This document shows, one piece after another, positions 1 through 10,938 of a DNA stretch of 64,000 nt (the first letter of the stretch is position 1; each line of letters begins with the position of its first letter). This DNA comes from Cryptomeria japonica (Eukaryota; Streptophyta; Pinopsida; Cupressales; Cupressaceae), in assembly GCF_030272615.1 (NCBI RefSeq), contig NC_081414.1, positions 1,615,501 to 1,679,500 of the forward strand. Reading direction: 5' to 3'. Under the pieces are notes generated by a model. That model saw nothing but the letters and a program-made list of their open reading frames with translations, searched no databases and was not told where the DNA came from. A program made the position numbers and the translations under genes.

Positions 1-765
1 AAGAGTTGGGATTTCTACCTCAAGAGGTAGAATTGCTTCTGAACCATACACCAATGAATATGGTGTAGCCCCTATAAGTGTCGAAATACTAGTCTTGTAT
101 GCCTAAAGTGTCGGATTGAATTGCACATGCCAATCTTTGCCTGCATCATTTACTGCTTTCTTGAGGATTTTTCAGGATTGTTTTATTCGATGCTTCCACT
201 TGACCATTCCTCTGTGGGTAGTATGATGTGGAGAAGCGATGTTGGATTTGGAATCATTCACATAGCTCTCGCACATCTTGATTCTTGAAAGGACGTCCAA
301 TGTCTGTGATGATAGAATTAGGAATGCCATAACTGTAAATGAGATAATTGAGAATGAATGAGGAGATCTATTTTCTAGTTAGAGTGGTCACCAAGATTGC
401 TTCAATCCACTTGGTGAAATACTCTGTTGCAGTGATAATGAACTTATGTGCATTTGAAGAAGGATGAATTTTCCCTACTAAATCAAGTCCCCATTGACAG
501 AAAGGCCAAAATGTGGTGAATGACTGCAGCTCCTGTGCTGGTGCATGGATAAGATTGCCGTGAATTTGGCATTTAGGACATTTCTTTGTGAATTGATTGG
601 ACCCCTTCTCCACTGTCGACCAGTAATATCACATTCTCAGAAGTTTCTTGGCGAGAGTAGGACCACTTGAATGCATACCACAGATACCCCCGTGAAGCTC
701 GTGCAAGGCTGAGTCAGATTCGTTATGATCGAGGCATCGAAGAAGAGTACCATCTAGACCTTGAC
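1..765 (-). pseudogene. Gypsy-1 integrase (partial, broken)
   Basis: This is the integrase end of the Gypsy-1 polyprotein, which would insert retroelement cDNA into the genome. An HHCC zinc-binding region lies around 560-720, with HELHGGICGMH and then CPKC. The core follows, with FITATEYFTKWIEA, and a second acidic motif with IITDIGRPFKN near 290-320. After that come PQRNGQ and EASNKTILK. Stops and at least one frameshift break the frame: an open stretch at 368-613 is followed by several stops. The C-terminal GPY/F part is beyond the window edge. The Tat-3 copy at 53,220-54,300 aligns throughout. The family assignment is firm; a functional protein is excluded. Confidence 0.85.
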
Positions 766-1900
766 GGTAAAGTGTGTCAGCAATTAAAGTATAGCGGACG
801 ACTTGCCTAATGAAGCTGCATTTTTGGTTGCGAGATAGGTCGGGTGGAAGAGTATTTTTTTTAAGATAATCATAGATTGTCCCATATAGAGGTGAATCTG
901 AACCAGTTAGGGCATAGATGACTTGGGATGCGGAATTGTCATAGGCTGGGGAAACCAATTGCTCTACTAGGAACTCGTAACGACTATGTTTATCTGGAAT
1001 TTGCAGCAATGAAGCGATAGTGGCCATTGCATTGGCAACTCTGTTGTCCAATCTTGGTATTTTCTCAAAGGTGATATGTACAAAGTACTGTTTGAAATCA
1101 TCTACCATTCTCTTGTAGGGAATTTATTTATCATCCTTTGTCTGATATTCATCATTGATCTGATTGATAACTAATTGAGAATCCCCATAGACTCTCAATT
1201 CCGTGATTCTCCATTCCACAACCATTTTGATTCCTGTTACTATAGCTTCATATTCAACGATGTTGTTGGTGCATGGAAACATTAGTCTAGAAGATCTTGG
1301 AATTGTGTGTCCTTCTGGAGTGATGAAAAGGATGCCGACACCCGATCCATGTTGTGTATAGGATCCATCAAAGTATAGGGTCCATTGTTTGGGTGTGACA
1401 GTGAGTACATCCATGTCTAGAAATTACACCTGTAGTGTTTATGAATTTAGTAGTGGTTCTTCAGCTAGTTGATTTGCAATTACCTGTCCTTTGATAGCCC
1501 GACGTTTTGTGTACTGGATATCAAACTCACTGAGAATCATGACCCACTTAGCCAATCGTCTTGTAAGAGCTTCCTTACTGAGTAAATACTTGAGAGGATC
1601 GATTTTTTCTACCAACTTGATTGTATGAGCTAGCATATAGTGGCATAACTTTTGAGAGGCAAACACTACTGCCAAGCAAACTTTCTCAATGAATGTACAA
1701 TTTAGCTCATATTCGTTTAAAGTTCTGTTGATGTAATAAATAGCTTGTTCTTTGCCTTCTAGATCCTCTTGTGCTAGCAGTGTCCCCAATGATATTTTTG
1801 TTGTTGATATGTAGAGAATGAACGACTTGCCTGCTATCAGTGGTACCAAAACTGGCGGATTCATCAGATATTGTTTGAGTTGGTGAAATGATTCCGCACA
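766..1900 (-). pseudogene. Gypsy-1 tandem RNase H domains (gypsy type plus second type)
   Basis: Two RNase H domains follow one another, reading right to left. The first (1,864-1,439) has the gypsy form: a connection segment with FILYISTTKISLGTLLAQ, then YELNCTFIEKVCLAVVFA and DPLKYLLSKEALTRRLAKW. The second (1,414 to about 1,000) is an archaeal-type RNase H with LYFDGSYTQHGSGVGILF, NNIVEYEAIVTGI and RVYGDSQLV. It ends with IPRLDNRVANAMATIASL. These enzymes degrade the RNA of the RNA:DNA hybrid during reverse transcription. Two RNase H domains in a row are typical of Tat-clade elements. The acidic residues of the second domain (FDGS, EYEA, GDSQ) are still present. Frameshifts lie near 1,430 and 1,110. 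Confidence 0.88.
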
Positions 1901-2760
1901 CTTGTCTTCCCATCTGAAAGGTACATTCTTATGAAGTAGATGATTAAATGGTAGAAATTTATCTGCTAGTTGAGCTATAAATCACTTGATGGATTGTAGC
2001 CATCCTTGCAGAGATCTGAGTTGGCTAATGTTCTTGGGAGGTGGCATTTCCATGATGGCCTATACTTCCGCTGGATCTACTTCAATGCCCTTTTTTGACA
2101 CAATGTATCCTAACATTTTGCCTGATGTGACCCCAAAGACACACTTCTTAGGGTTTATTCTGACCTTGAATTGCTCCAATCTTTGAAAGATTTTATATAA
2201 TATGCCTCAATGTTCTTCTCGGGTGAATGATTTAGCCAGTAAATCATCCACATAGTCCTCCATGAAGGTATGCATCATATTGTGGAATATTGTTGTCATG
2301 GCTCTTTGATAGTTGCCCCAACATTTTTCAAGACAAAAGGCATGACGTTCCAACAATACATTCCCCATGGATAGGTGAACACAATTTTATCTTGATCCTC
2401 TAGAGCTATCTTGATTTGATTATAGCCAGAAAAACTGTCCATTAATGATAACATTGCATGGCCCACTATTAGATCCATAATTATGTCAATGCTTGGTAAA
2501 GGAAAGTCATCATTTGGACATGCTTTGTTGACATCTCTAAAATCTATGCATATCCTGATGCTTCCATTAGGTTTTGAAACTGATACAATGTTTGAGATGC
2601 ATTCAACATAGTCTATAGGTCGGATGAATCTGACGTCTAATAACTTCTTTAGTTATGCTTTGACCAATAATGTCATATGTAGATTCATATTTCTTAATTT
2701 CTGCTTGATCGACTTAGCTCCTGGAGCGATGGATAAATGATGCATGATCAGATTTGGATC
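1901..2760 (-). pseudogene. Gypsy-1 reverse transcriptase (broken, YVDD retained)
   Basis: This is the reverse transcriptase core. The first catalytic segment, LSLMDSFSGYNQI, is near 2,430, followed by FTYPWGMYCWNVMPF. The second catalytic segment, FMEDYVDDLLAKS, lies near 2,230-2,260 in another frame. Thumb and connection sequences follow down to 1,900. The upstream part (2,653-2,922) includes IDPNLIMHHLSIAPGAK. Several stops and frameshifts separate the pieces. The stretch from YVDD to the connection, about 145 codons here, is exactly what is missing from the otherwise younger Tat-3 copy at about 55,405. Confidence 0.85.
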
Positions 2761-3520
2761 TATTCCGGGCATATCGACATAACACCAAGCAAAATTGATT
2801 TTCTTTTCCTTGAAGAATTTGATAAAATCTGGTTGTTCCTCTTCTGTTAGTGATTTTGCTAGGTGTATGGTTTTGACTGCTACTTCAGTACTGATGTTTA
2901 TTGATTGAGTTGTCTCAATCAATATGGTGACCTTTCTTGATAATGTTCAGGAAGAGTGTCAAGTCTCTCATCTTTAGGTGCCTCAAAAAGGTTTTCACTT
3001 GTAGATGCGTCCTTTATTTTTACTTTTTTGTGATCTAATACTGCCAGTGATCGGTTTTCACCATTAAATCCTTTATTTCTTTCATTTTTGCGACTGAGAG
3101 ACTTGACACTCCCCTGATTGCAGATATCGTTATTTTGTTTGTTGGTAGAGAACATTTCTGGGTTGATTGAACATAGATACTGGACAATGAATTCATCATC
3201 TAGGAATATTGGTATATCATGGTGTTCAGGTTCTTCCCAGTCTATGAGGTCAGGATATACGAGCGGTAAGGAGTCATTTGGTGGGTTGAGATCACTCGCG
3301 GTAAGTGTCATGATAGAGTCATTGTTATAGTTGTTTGGGATACTGGTTAGGTCTATGATATTGTCAAGATATTCGATGGTATTATCTTTGACGTAGCCTT
3401 GTTCATATTGCTACTGCTCATTCTCACTAGCCTCGTAGTTATGTCATGGTCCAAATTCAAGTGGTCGCGATTCTAAGCCTTGTTCCTCCTGAGAAAGGGA
3501 TGTGTACGAGTGGATAGTAT
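2761..3520 (-). pseudogene. Gypsy-1 protease-to-RT linker (3' part)
   Basis: This is the hydrophilic region between protease and reverse transcriptase. An open stretch at 2,919-3,311 has LPLVYPDLIDWEEPEH, KKVKIKDASTSENLFEAP and DERLDTLPEHYQE. A similar order appears in Tat-3 around 56,100-56,500 (LPLVHPQLIDWDHEG, ENLFEAPEDGRLDILP). No enzymatic domain is recognised. LARD-A inserted at 3,525. Removing it and one CTACC copy rejoins this reading with the piece at 9,335-9,537 in the same general region of the polyprotein. Confidence 0.7.
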
Positions 3521-3525
3521 CTACC

Positions 3526-5221
3526 TGTTGGTTAACAGATTTGTCTCCTTGAGATTTTAACTATTATCTTCTTAAAGCAAAATATGACTCCGTTTTACCC
3601 TTTAGAAAAAAAAAAATATACCAACAGTTGGAAGAATTAATGAAAATTCAATCTTTGCATTAGAGGGCAGCTCCTCGTATGATTTACAATGAATTTATTA
3701 TACAATTGATATGCTAACACTTTTAACTAGAAAGCATTGAAAGGCTCCATCATTTATCCATCAACACAAATAAACACCTTAAAAAATGCTACATAGGAAA
3801 ATGTCTCAGAGAATATTCAAAGGAGAGTTCACAGACTCTAATTCATAACATTCCTACTGTATAAATTCAAAGCAAAATAAGGACTCAACAAAAACTAATG
3901 GCTCGATCGATACTCTCTCATGCTTCACAAAGCAAGGGGGATCAAGCAAATCAATACAATGTGAGTCGTCCAACAACCAGTAATGAACACGAACTGAAAA
4001 GGAATACAGAGATAACTGATCATCAAATTATATTGCACCCATAACAAATTAAGAAAGATTACAAATCTCAGAACACACAGATTCAAAGATAACACAACAT
4101 TTCATTGATAACCAGTCATTGTATCATCCAAACAATTCATATCAATTTTTTATCTACTGTTCCCAAAATCACAGTTTTCGGAACCCTTTTTTTTTCTTTT
4201 TCCCCCATATATATAGTTTCTCTCTTTCTTTAAAGAGACTTTCAGTTATCAATAACTGATTCTTGAAAAGATAATTAATTAATCTTTTCTTTTATCTTTT
4301 ATCTTCCTCTTGATAACTTTTTTGTTTTAAATCTTCAAATCTTTTATCTCATAATTTTTATAGACCCGTACTCAGAGATAAATAACTTTTGACTGAAATA
4401 ATATTTTTCCGATCGCTCCGGTGAGAATTTATCAAACTAAGTTTTCTAAAACATATTAAAATTTCAGTGTGATCCAACAGTTCAATTGATAGTTATTCCC
4501 CCTGCACCGAGACTGATTTTTCTGTCTCAGAAAATTCGTGGTTATAGATTACATTGAAAATTACAAACATTAAACATGCCAATGTTACTGGATTTTGAAT
4601 TTGTTGAAATTTTGAACTCACACACTTTGAACCTGCATCTGATGAATCTCTGAACTCTGAATTTGAACCTCTGAAATCGAACCTTCAACCTTGCACCTGC
4701 GCTCTTGAACCCGTGGGCTTGAACCTACGTTCAAGCGCACTTGAACCTGCGCGCTTGAACCAAAGAAGGTTCAAAGTTCAAGTTCAAAAACCAAAAATTA
4801 CAATGAACCCAAAATTTGAGTTTTGAACCTTTTTTTAACATTTTTAACTTTTTTGAACCGCTTGAACCTTGAACCTTTTGAACCTAAGAAGGTTCAAGGT
4901 TCAAGTTCAATGATAATTGTTCCTTTGGGCTGCCATAGAAAAACCTGCATAACTTTTTATTGAAAGCTTTGTTTCTTGTGAAATTTTAACTGTAGAATAA
5001 ATAAGCCGAGTAGAGCATAACCCGGAAATGATTTTTGAATGAGACACATAAAACTTGGGATTTAATTGTTTGGGCATATGGGTAACCCAAAAATAAAATA
5101 ATTAAAATCTCCCAACCGACATGGAGTTTGACCATCAAAACTTCAGCATTAAAACATTAATAATTACTGATTTTTAGCTGATTATGAGGTTTTAAGAACG
5201 AGCAAAAATATAGGGGTAACA
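3526..5221 (-). repeat. LARD-A 3' LTR (1,696 bp)
   Basis: This is the left copy of the LARD-A long terminal repeat, the 3' LTR on the minus strand. It matches 7,637-9,329 along its whole length with scattered substitutions and small indels. A TATA-like run (4,207-4,216, minus) corresponds to the promoter in the other copy. The part at 4,612-4,912 is dense in TTGAACC and its complement. Confidence 0.93.
4612..4912. repeat. TTGAACC/GGTTCAA-rich block with perfect inverted repeat
   Basis: Within about 300 bp the heptamer TTGAACC, its complement and one-base variants recur many times. The densest part is a perfect 15-bp inverted repeat, CTTGAACCTTGAACC at 4,861-4,875 and its complement at 4,891-4,905, with a 15-base loop. 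The matching block in the other LTR is at 8,735-9,017, but its inverted repeat is less perfect. Confidence 0.85.
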
Positions 5222-5484
5222 TTGGCTCTGATTGGAGACCAGAATGTCTCTGGGAGAGAAGAAGAATAGGACCTCGCCATTGGGCAATAAAGTCAAGAAA
5301 AACAGAGCACAAGGAGCTTCTTGCAGATGAGGGAAGAGGCAACAAGGCAAAACTAACATGCCAAAACCCAAACTAAACCAAGGCTGAAAACTAAGACAAG
5401 TTACACCTAAATCACACCAAAAAATTATTTACAAAAATATACAGATAGGAAAATCCCATCGTGAGAACTAGGACCAAGAACTTC

Positions 5485-7513
5485 TTACACAAAACCATCC
5501 ACCGGTTGGGAGAAGAAGGATCCTTTCCGTAAAAATGGCTTGTGTTCAAATGAAGCAACCCAAAACCATGCTCTTCTGGTAACTTCTTCAATGCTGAACA
5601 CCAAACTAACAATATGCAAGAACTTTGTGAACACACATTCATGCCCAAAAAGCCATGTTTCATCATGAACTTCTGAATTTTCTTGAAACATCTGCACAAT
5701 ACTTCTCAAATAATGTTCTATTTCTGGCTGAAAAAAGTAATGCTTAGAAATTCCTAGGGAAAAGGCTGCATCATTCTCACAATCACCACTATTAAGACCA
5801 TCATTCTTAAAATAATTTTCAGTAGTCAAACCAACAGTGTGCAGGAATAACCTGTGCAAATGCTCATCGCCAAAAAGCCACCTTTCATCATAAATTTTAA
5901 AATTCTCCCGGCTACCTTGTACAACACTATTTAAGAAATGTTCCACCTTTGATTGCACATTAAAATGCTGAGAAACTTCTAAAGAAATGGCTGCATTATT
6001 CTTACAATTCTCAATGTGAAAATCATCATACTCAAAGGGATTTTCAACATTTACATCACCTTTGATATAAAGGGAAACTTCATCAAGCATAGGATCAACA
6101 TAAGTTTCAAAGACTTCATCCTTTTTAAAATTAATCAAATCTGAAAAACTCTCTATCCAGGACAGAAGCAGAGCAAAAATTTATACTTGAGTCTTTTGCA
6201 GTGAAGTCTTCTTGCTCAAGGGAGGATAAAAATTGATCTATGACATCTTCACAAAAAGAAATGTCAACCAAACCATTCAACAATCCTTGAGGCTGCAATA
6301 TTCTATCGATCTGACCATCATTTTGTCCCACATTTACATCAAATATTTCTATTATACCCTCATTTTCAGATTCTGACAAATCTTTAACCAAGCATGATCT
6401 TTCTTTATCTTCGTTACAAGCTTCAACTGATAAATCAAAACGAAATGATTCTAACATACATTCATTCAGAACTTTTGAATGTGAAGAATCATTCATACCG
6501 CTTTCTTGTGCAAAACTGAAAGTTGTATATTCTGGCTGCAAGTTAATCTAAAAATCTTCATCTTTACAATTTTATTGGACAAGTCCACTTTCACTGGCCT
6601 CAAAATTGAGAGTCTCCATTTCTGGTGAAGAAAAAGATTCCAACATATCTTCACCTTCTAGGTTCACAACTTCTCTATTGTTTTCTTGATCATCTTTGTT
6701 GCTAAAGCTTGCTTTGTAATGGGTGTGCATGATGATTCTTTTTCCCCGTTACAGATACTTGACAAAGAAATTTCATGCTTTTCACTTTCAGCTTGCCGCA
6801 ACCTTTCTCTTTGCTGTTGATTATGATTCCAAGCCTTTGACGACTTGGCCAAGGTTGGCTCAAGATCTCTTTCTCCAAAAACCGAGAAGATATAATAAAT
6901 TGACTCTTCATTTTCTGATTTTTCCTTTAATATTTCTATAGCAAATATAGTCTTTTACTCATGATTTTTGAGGTTGTGATACCTCTGATACACACTTTTC
7001 AGCAGCAAGGCAGATTTGTGATCTTTAGCAAGATCTATTTTACTCTTTTCAACCTCACAGATACTTTGCTTATAAGCATTCTAGAGGTATTGCAGCATTG
7101 GGTCTTTTTCAGCCATTATTTCTTCAACCGTAGGTTTCTTTCTCAGTTGCTCTCTTGGTTGGATTTCTTGATCACTCAAGACTATGCAATTTTATGAATG
7201 GAACAACTTTTGGGCAACAAGAGCTTCTTCATCATCATTATCCCTTAACTCCTCTTCCAACTGCAATATTTTCCTTGCATAAACTTGCAAAACTCTTGTC
7301 TTTTCTTTCAATTCTTTTAATTTGTGAAACCTAACGCAAAGACTTCTCCATAGAAGAGTGGATGCATGATCATCTTGTACACTTATATTATTTCTAACAA
7401 CATGAGAAATACTTTCTTTGTAATGCTCCAAGAAGTCATGCAGTACTTTATCATCTATTTCAATAATTTCCAAGATCGAAGGATCTGGTCTTTTCCCTTT
7501 TCTCATTGCTCTT
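5485..7513 (-). pseudogene. LARD-A internal ORF, unknown protein with a tandem repeat
   Basis: One decayed ORF fills the interior, starting at an ATG near 7,513 (MLKTRAMRKGKR) and ending at 5,485. The N-terminal third is basic and then probably coiled-coil (KLKELKEKTRVLQ, RKILQLEEELRD). The middle is acidic. The last 217 residues (6,138-5,485) contain two tandem copies of a 65-70-residue unit. Both copies contain C-x-N/D-x-AA-x-SL near their start, then E-HFL or E-HYL, then WLFGDEH or WLFGHEC, then FLH-x-V. Pieces at 7,545-7,192 and 6,852-6,664 share a frame and are separated by TAG codons. Frameshifts lie near 6,600 and 6,135. I do not recognise the family. It is not a standard gag or pol. 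Confidence 0.7.
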
Positions 7514-7612
7514 GTTTTGAGCATGATGTTTATATACAATGTCACGAATCTCCTGCACAGAGATAAATCTAAAAATCCGAGGAAACAAAATGCACTGATC
7601 TTTGATTCCGAA

Positions 7613-7630
7613 TCCCCAATAGAGTCGCCA
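7613..7630 (-). other. LARD-A primer-binding site (probable)
   Basis: Read on the minus strand, the first bases inside the 5' LTR are GATTTT followed by TGGCGACTCTATTGGGGA. A TGG start a few bases inside the LTR is what a primer tRNA 3' CCA end would pair with. The exact tRNA is not assigned here. This site fixes the orientation of the element. Confidence 0.7.
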
Positions 7631-7636
7631 AAAATC

Positions 7637-9329
7637 TGTTGGTTAACAGATTTGTATCCTTCTTGAGATTTTAACTATTATCTTCTTAAAGCAAAATATG
7701 ACTCCGTTTTAACCTTTAGAAAGAAACAAATATACCAACAGTTGGAAGAATTAATGAAAATTCAACCTCTGCATTAGAGGGTAGCCCATCGTATGATTTA
7801 TAATGAATTTATTATACAATTGATATGCTAACACTTTTAGCCAGAAAGCATTGAAAGGCTCCAACATTTATCCATCAACACAAATAAATGCCTTCAAAAC
7901 TGCAACATAGGAAAATGTCTCAGAGAATATTCAAAGGAGAGTTCACAGACTCTGATTCATAACATTCCCACTGTATATATTCAAAGCAAAATAAGGACTC
8001 AACAAAAACTAATGGCTCGATCGATACTCTCTCATGCTTCACAGAGCAAGGGGGATCAAGCAAATCAATACAATGTGAGTCGTCCAACAACCAGTAATAA
8101 ACACGAACTGAAAAGGAATACAGAGATAACTGATCATCAAATTATATCGCGCCCATAACAACTTAAGAAAGATTACAAATCTCAGAACGCACAGATTCAA
8201 AGATAACACAACATTTCATTGATAACTAGTCATTGTATCATTCAAACAATTCATATCAAAATTTTATCTACTGCTCCCAAAATCACAGTTTTTGGAACCT
8301 TTTTTCTTTTCTTTTTCCCCTATATATATAGTCTCTCTCTTTCTTTAAAGAGACTTTCAGTTATCAATAACTGATTCTTGAAAAGATAATTAATTAATCT
8401 TTTCTTTTATCTTTTATCTTGTTACTAATAACTTTTTTGTTTTAAATCTTCAAATCTTTTATCTCATAATTTTTATAGACCCATACTTAGAGATAAATAA
8501 CTTTTGACTGAGATAATATTTTTCGATCGCTCCGGTGAGAATTTAGAAAATGAGGCTTTCTAAAACATATTAAAATTTTAGTGCGATCCAACGGTTCAAT
8601 TGATAGGTATGCCCCCCGCACCGAGACTGATTTTTCTGTCTCAGAAAATTCGTGGTTACAGATTACATTGAAAATTACAAACATTAAACATGCCAATGTT
8701 ATTGGATTTTGAATTTGTTAAAGTTTTGAACTCACACACTTTGAACCTGCATCTGATGAACCTTTGAACTATGAATTTTAACCTCTGAAATCGAACCTTC
8801 AACCTTGAACCTTGAACCTGCGCACTTGAACCTGCGGGCTTGAACGTGCACACTTGAACCAAAGAAGGTTCAAAGTTCAAGTTCAAAAACCAAAAATTAC
8901 AATGAACCCGAAATTTGAAATTTGAACCTTTTTGAACATTTTGAACTTTTTTGAACTGCTTGAACCTTTTGAACCTTGAACTTTTTTAACCTAAGAAGGT
9001 TCAAGGTTCAAGTTCAATGATAATTGTTCCTTTGGGCTGCCATAGAAAAATCTGCATAACTTTTTACTGAAGGCTCCGTTTCTTGTGAAATTTTAACTGT
9101 AGAATAAATAAGCCGAGTAGAGCATAACCCAAAAATAATTTTTGCATGAGACACATAAAAATTGGGATTGAATTGTTTGGGTATATGGGTAACCCGAAAA
9201 TAAAACAATTAAAATCTCCCAGCCGACATGGAGTTTGGCCATAAAAACTTCAGCATTAAAACATTAACAATTGCTGATTTTTTTGTTGATTATGAGGTTT
9301 TAGGAACAAGCAAAAATATAGGGGTAACA
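7637..9329 (-). repeat. LARD-A 5' LTR (1,693 bp)
   Basis: This is the right copy of the LARD-A LTR, with the same termini as the left copy and followed directly by the CTACC duplication. Open frames seen here (for example 8,487-8,886 and 9,014-9,208) are chance or repeat-derived and have no counterpart protein. Confidence 0.93.
8321..8330 (-). promoter_or_regulatory. TATA box of LARD-A 5' LTR
   Basis: A run TATATATATA sits on the minus strand in an otherwise pyrimidine-rich stretch of the LTR, about 690 bp before the LTR 3' end. The left LTR keeps the equivalent at 4,207-4,216. It is a candidate core promoter; the start site is not defined by sequence alone. Confidence 0.5.
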
Positions 9330-9334
9330 CTACC

Positions 9335-9870
9335 TCAATATATTTAGTAACATCTGAACAACTACCCCACTCATATCCATTAGAATCTATTTCAGAATTA
9401 CTATCCCAGATTATCTCACTGCTTCTAACGGGTATGCTGTATGGTGAAAAGAGATCTCTGACAATTGTTACTAGTTTTGTAGCTTTTTCTAATTTGGAAT
9501 TGGAGCCTTCTTGTACTCTTTGCATTTGTTCATACACCGTTTCTCTTCAGTGAGTAGTAATTTCTTGGTGTGGTGGTTCTACCTCGGTTTGATCAGTTTC
9601 TTGTACATGATGCACTTTCTTATAAGAAGCTTCCTCCCTTTGAATGGACAGTTCTTCTTTTCGTTTCTGTTTTTCCTAATGTTCTTGCTCTTTCCTTGTT
9701 ATTTCTGCAACTTGGTGTAGTGCTTCTTGCCATGAGTTTTGATTATATTTTTTCTTTGCTCTCCACTGAGGTTTTTGCTGGTGATTTTGCCTTTGCCTAG
9801 GCAGTACATGTTGTCCATACCCCAGTCCTATTTTTTTCTCTTGCAAATTGTGAAGGAAGTTGCAGGGGTT
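9335..9870 (-). pseudogene. Gypsy-1 polyprotein linker, Gln/Lys-rich
   Basis: This minus-strand reading continues the Gypsy-1 polyprotein from the protease toward the RT. It includes a Gln/Lys-rich, probably coiled-coil stretch with EEASYKKVHHVQETDQ near 9,600, and then NSEIDSNGYEWGSCSD near 9,370. The last part resembles DSNEWEWGSDKSSSD in Tat-3 near 56,780. Stops lie near 9,550 and 9,700. No catalytic domain is visible. Confidence 0.65.
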
Positions 9871-10938
9871 CTATAATACCTTCTTGGCACTTGCCAATAG
9901 GTCCTTTGCCGTTGTATCCCATATGTTGCATGATTCATACCCTTTTCCATATTGTTGTGTTGGTATGGCCACCTCTATGGTAGCAGCTCTGACTTCTTCT
10001 CCATCCTTGTATAGCCAACTAAGTATGTCTTTTTCTTTTGATTCATTGGCCAATGTGCCCAATTGGATAAATTTACCATCAAACTTGGTGATGGGCTGTG
10101 TTTCCTGATGTGTTGATGTAGAAGGTTGTCCATAAGATTTTGGTGATGTTGGTAATTTCGATAGACATACAGGTTCAAAAGAGTACTCCCCCATGCCTTG
10201 ATCCTTTATTTTCATCTTTTGTTTGAAGTCTATGGATAGCGACTTGAGTTCTTCTTGATGATGATTGGATATTGAAGAAGCTTGGGCCTCCCTATTGTGT
10301 GGAACTAGGCTGTCTTGAGCTTCCCCCATAGCATTGTAATACTTAAAAGGCTTATTATCTATAGATATGGAAATTTCCTGTCCATTGTATGTGAATTTGA
10401 TACATTGATGATAGGTCGAAGGTACTGCTTGCATTTCGTGAATCCATGGACAACCCAATAAAATATTGTATGTCAAGTCTATTTCCAAGACTTGGCACAT
10501 GGTTTCCTTTTGTATTGGTCCTACCTGAATAGGTAGTATTACCATTCCTTTGGATGACCTTTCTTCATCATAATAGGCTTTGACGATGATCTTCTTTTTT
10601 GGATCAATAGACTGCTCAAAGAAGCCCAAAGCACATATAAACTTTAAAGTACAGATATTGAGACCAACTCCTCCATCTATTAACACTCTTTTTACTCAAT
10701 GTTTATAGACTAAGACTTTGATATGGAGCAGAGTGTTATGCAGATGATTCAAGGAGACATCATCGCGTTCAAAAAAGAATAGGTTATGCGGCCCTGTCAT
10801 ATGAGCCACCATGGCTTGGAATCAATCAATGTCCAAATCATTTGGAACGTTTGCTTTGATAAGTGCTTGTTCCAAGATATCTTTGTGTTTTGGTGAGATT
10901 TTGAGAAACTCAATTATGGATATTTGAGCGGGAGTTCT
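9871..10938 (-). pseudogene. Gypsy-1 aspartic protease region
   Basis: This is the protease that would cut the polyprotein. The active-site segment is MLIDGGVGLNICTLKF near 10,680, then KAYYDEERSSKG and LTYNILLGCPWIHEM, the usual order for this plant protease family. The motif is D-G-G rather than D-T/S-G; Tat-3 has the same at about 57,750, so this is a family feature rather than decay. The segment after the protease (PVCLSKLPTSPKSYGQP) matches Tat-3 near 57,200. Stops lie at 10,687-10,700 and 9,870. Confidence 0.82.

Larger units (their letters stand above)
3526..9329 (-). mobile_element. LARD-A: large non-autonomous LTR retrotransposon (5.8 kb)
   Basis: Two long direct repeats (3,526-5,221 and 7,637-9,329), each starting TGTTGGTTAACAG and ending GGGGTAACA, flank a 2.4-kb interior. 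The whole is bounded by a perfect 5-bp duplication, CTACC (3,521-3,525 and 9,330-9,334). Orientation is minus because a primer-binding-site-like TGGCGACTC is found, read on the minus strand, just inside the right repeat (7,613-7,630). The interior has no gag, protease, RT or integrase. It has one decayed ORF of unknown type (5,485-7,513). Long LTRs with a non-coding or non-canonical interior are called LARDs. It must have been mobilised in trans. It split the Gypsy-1 polyprotein between the protease region and RT. Confidence 0.93.
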
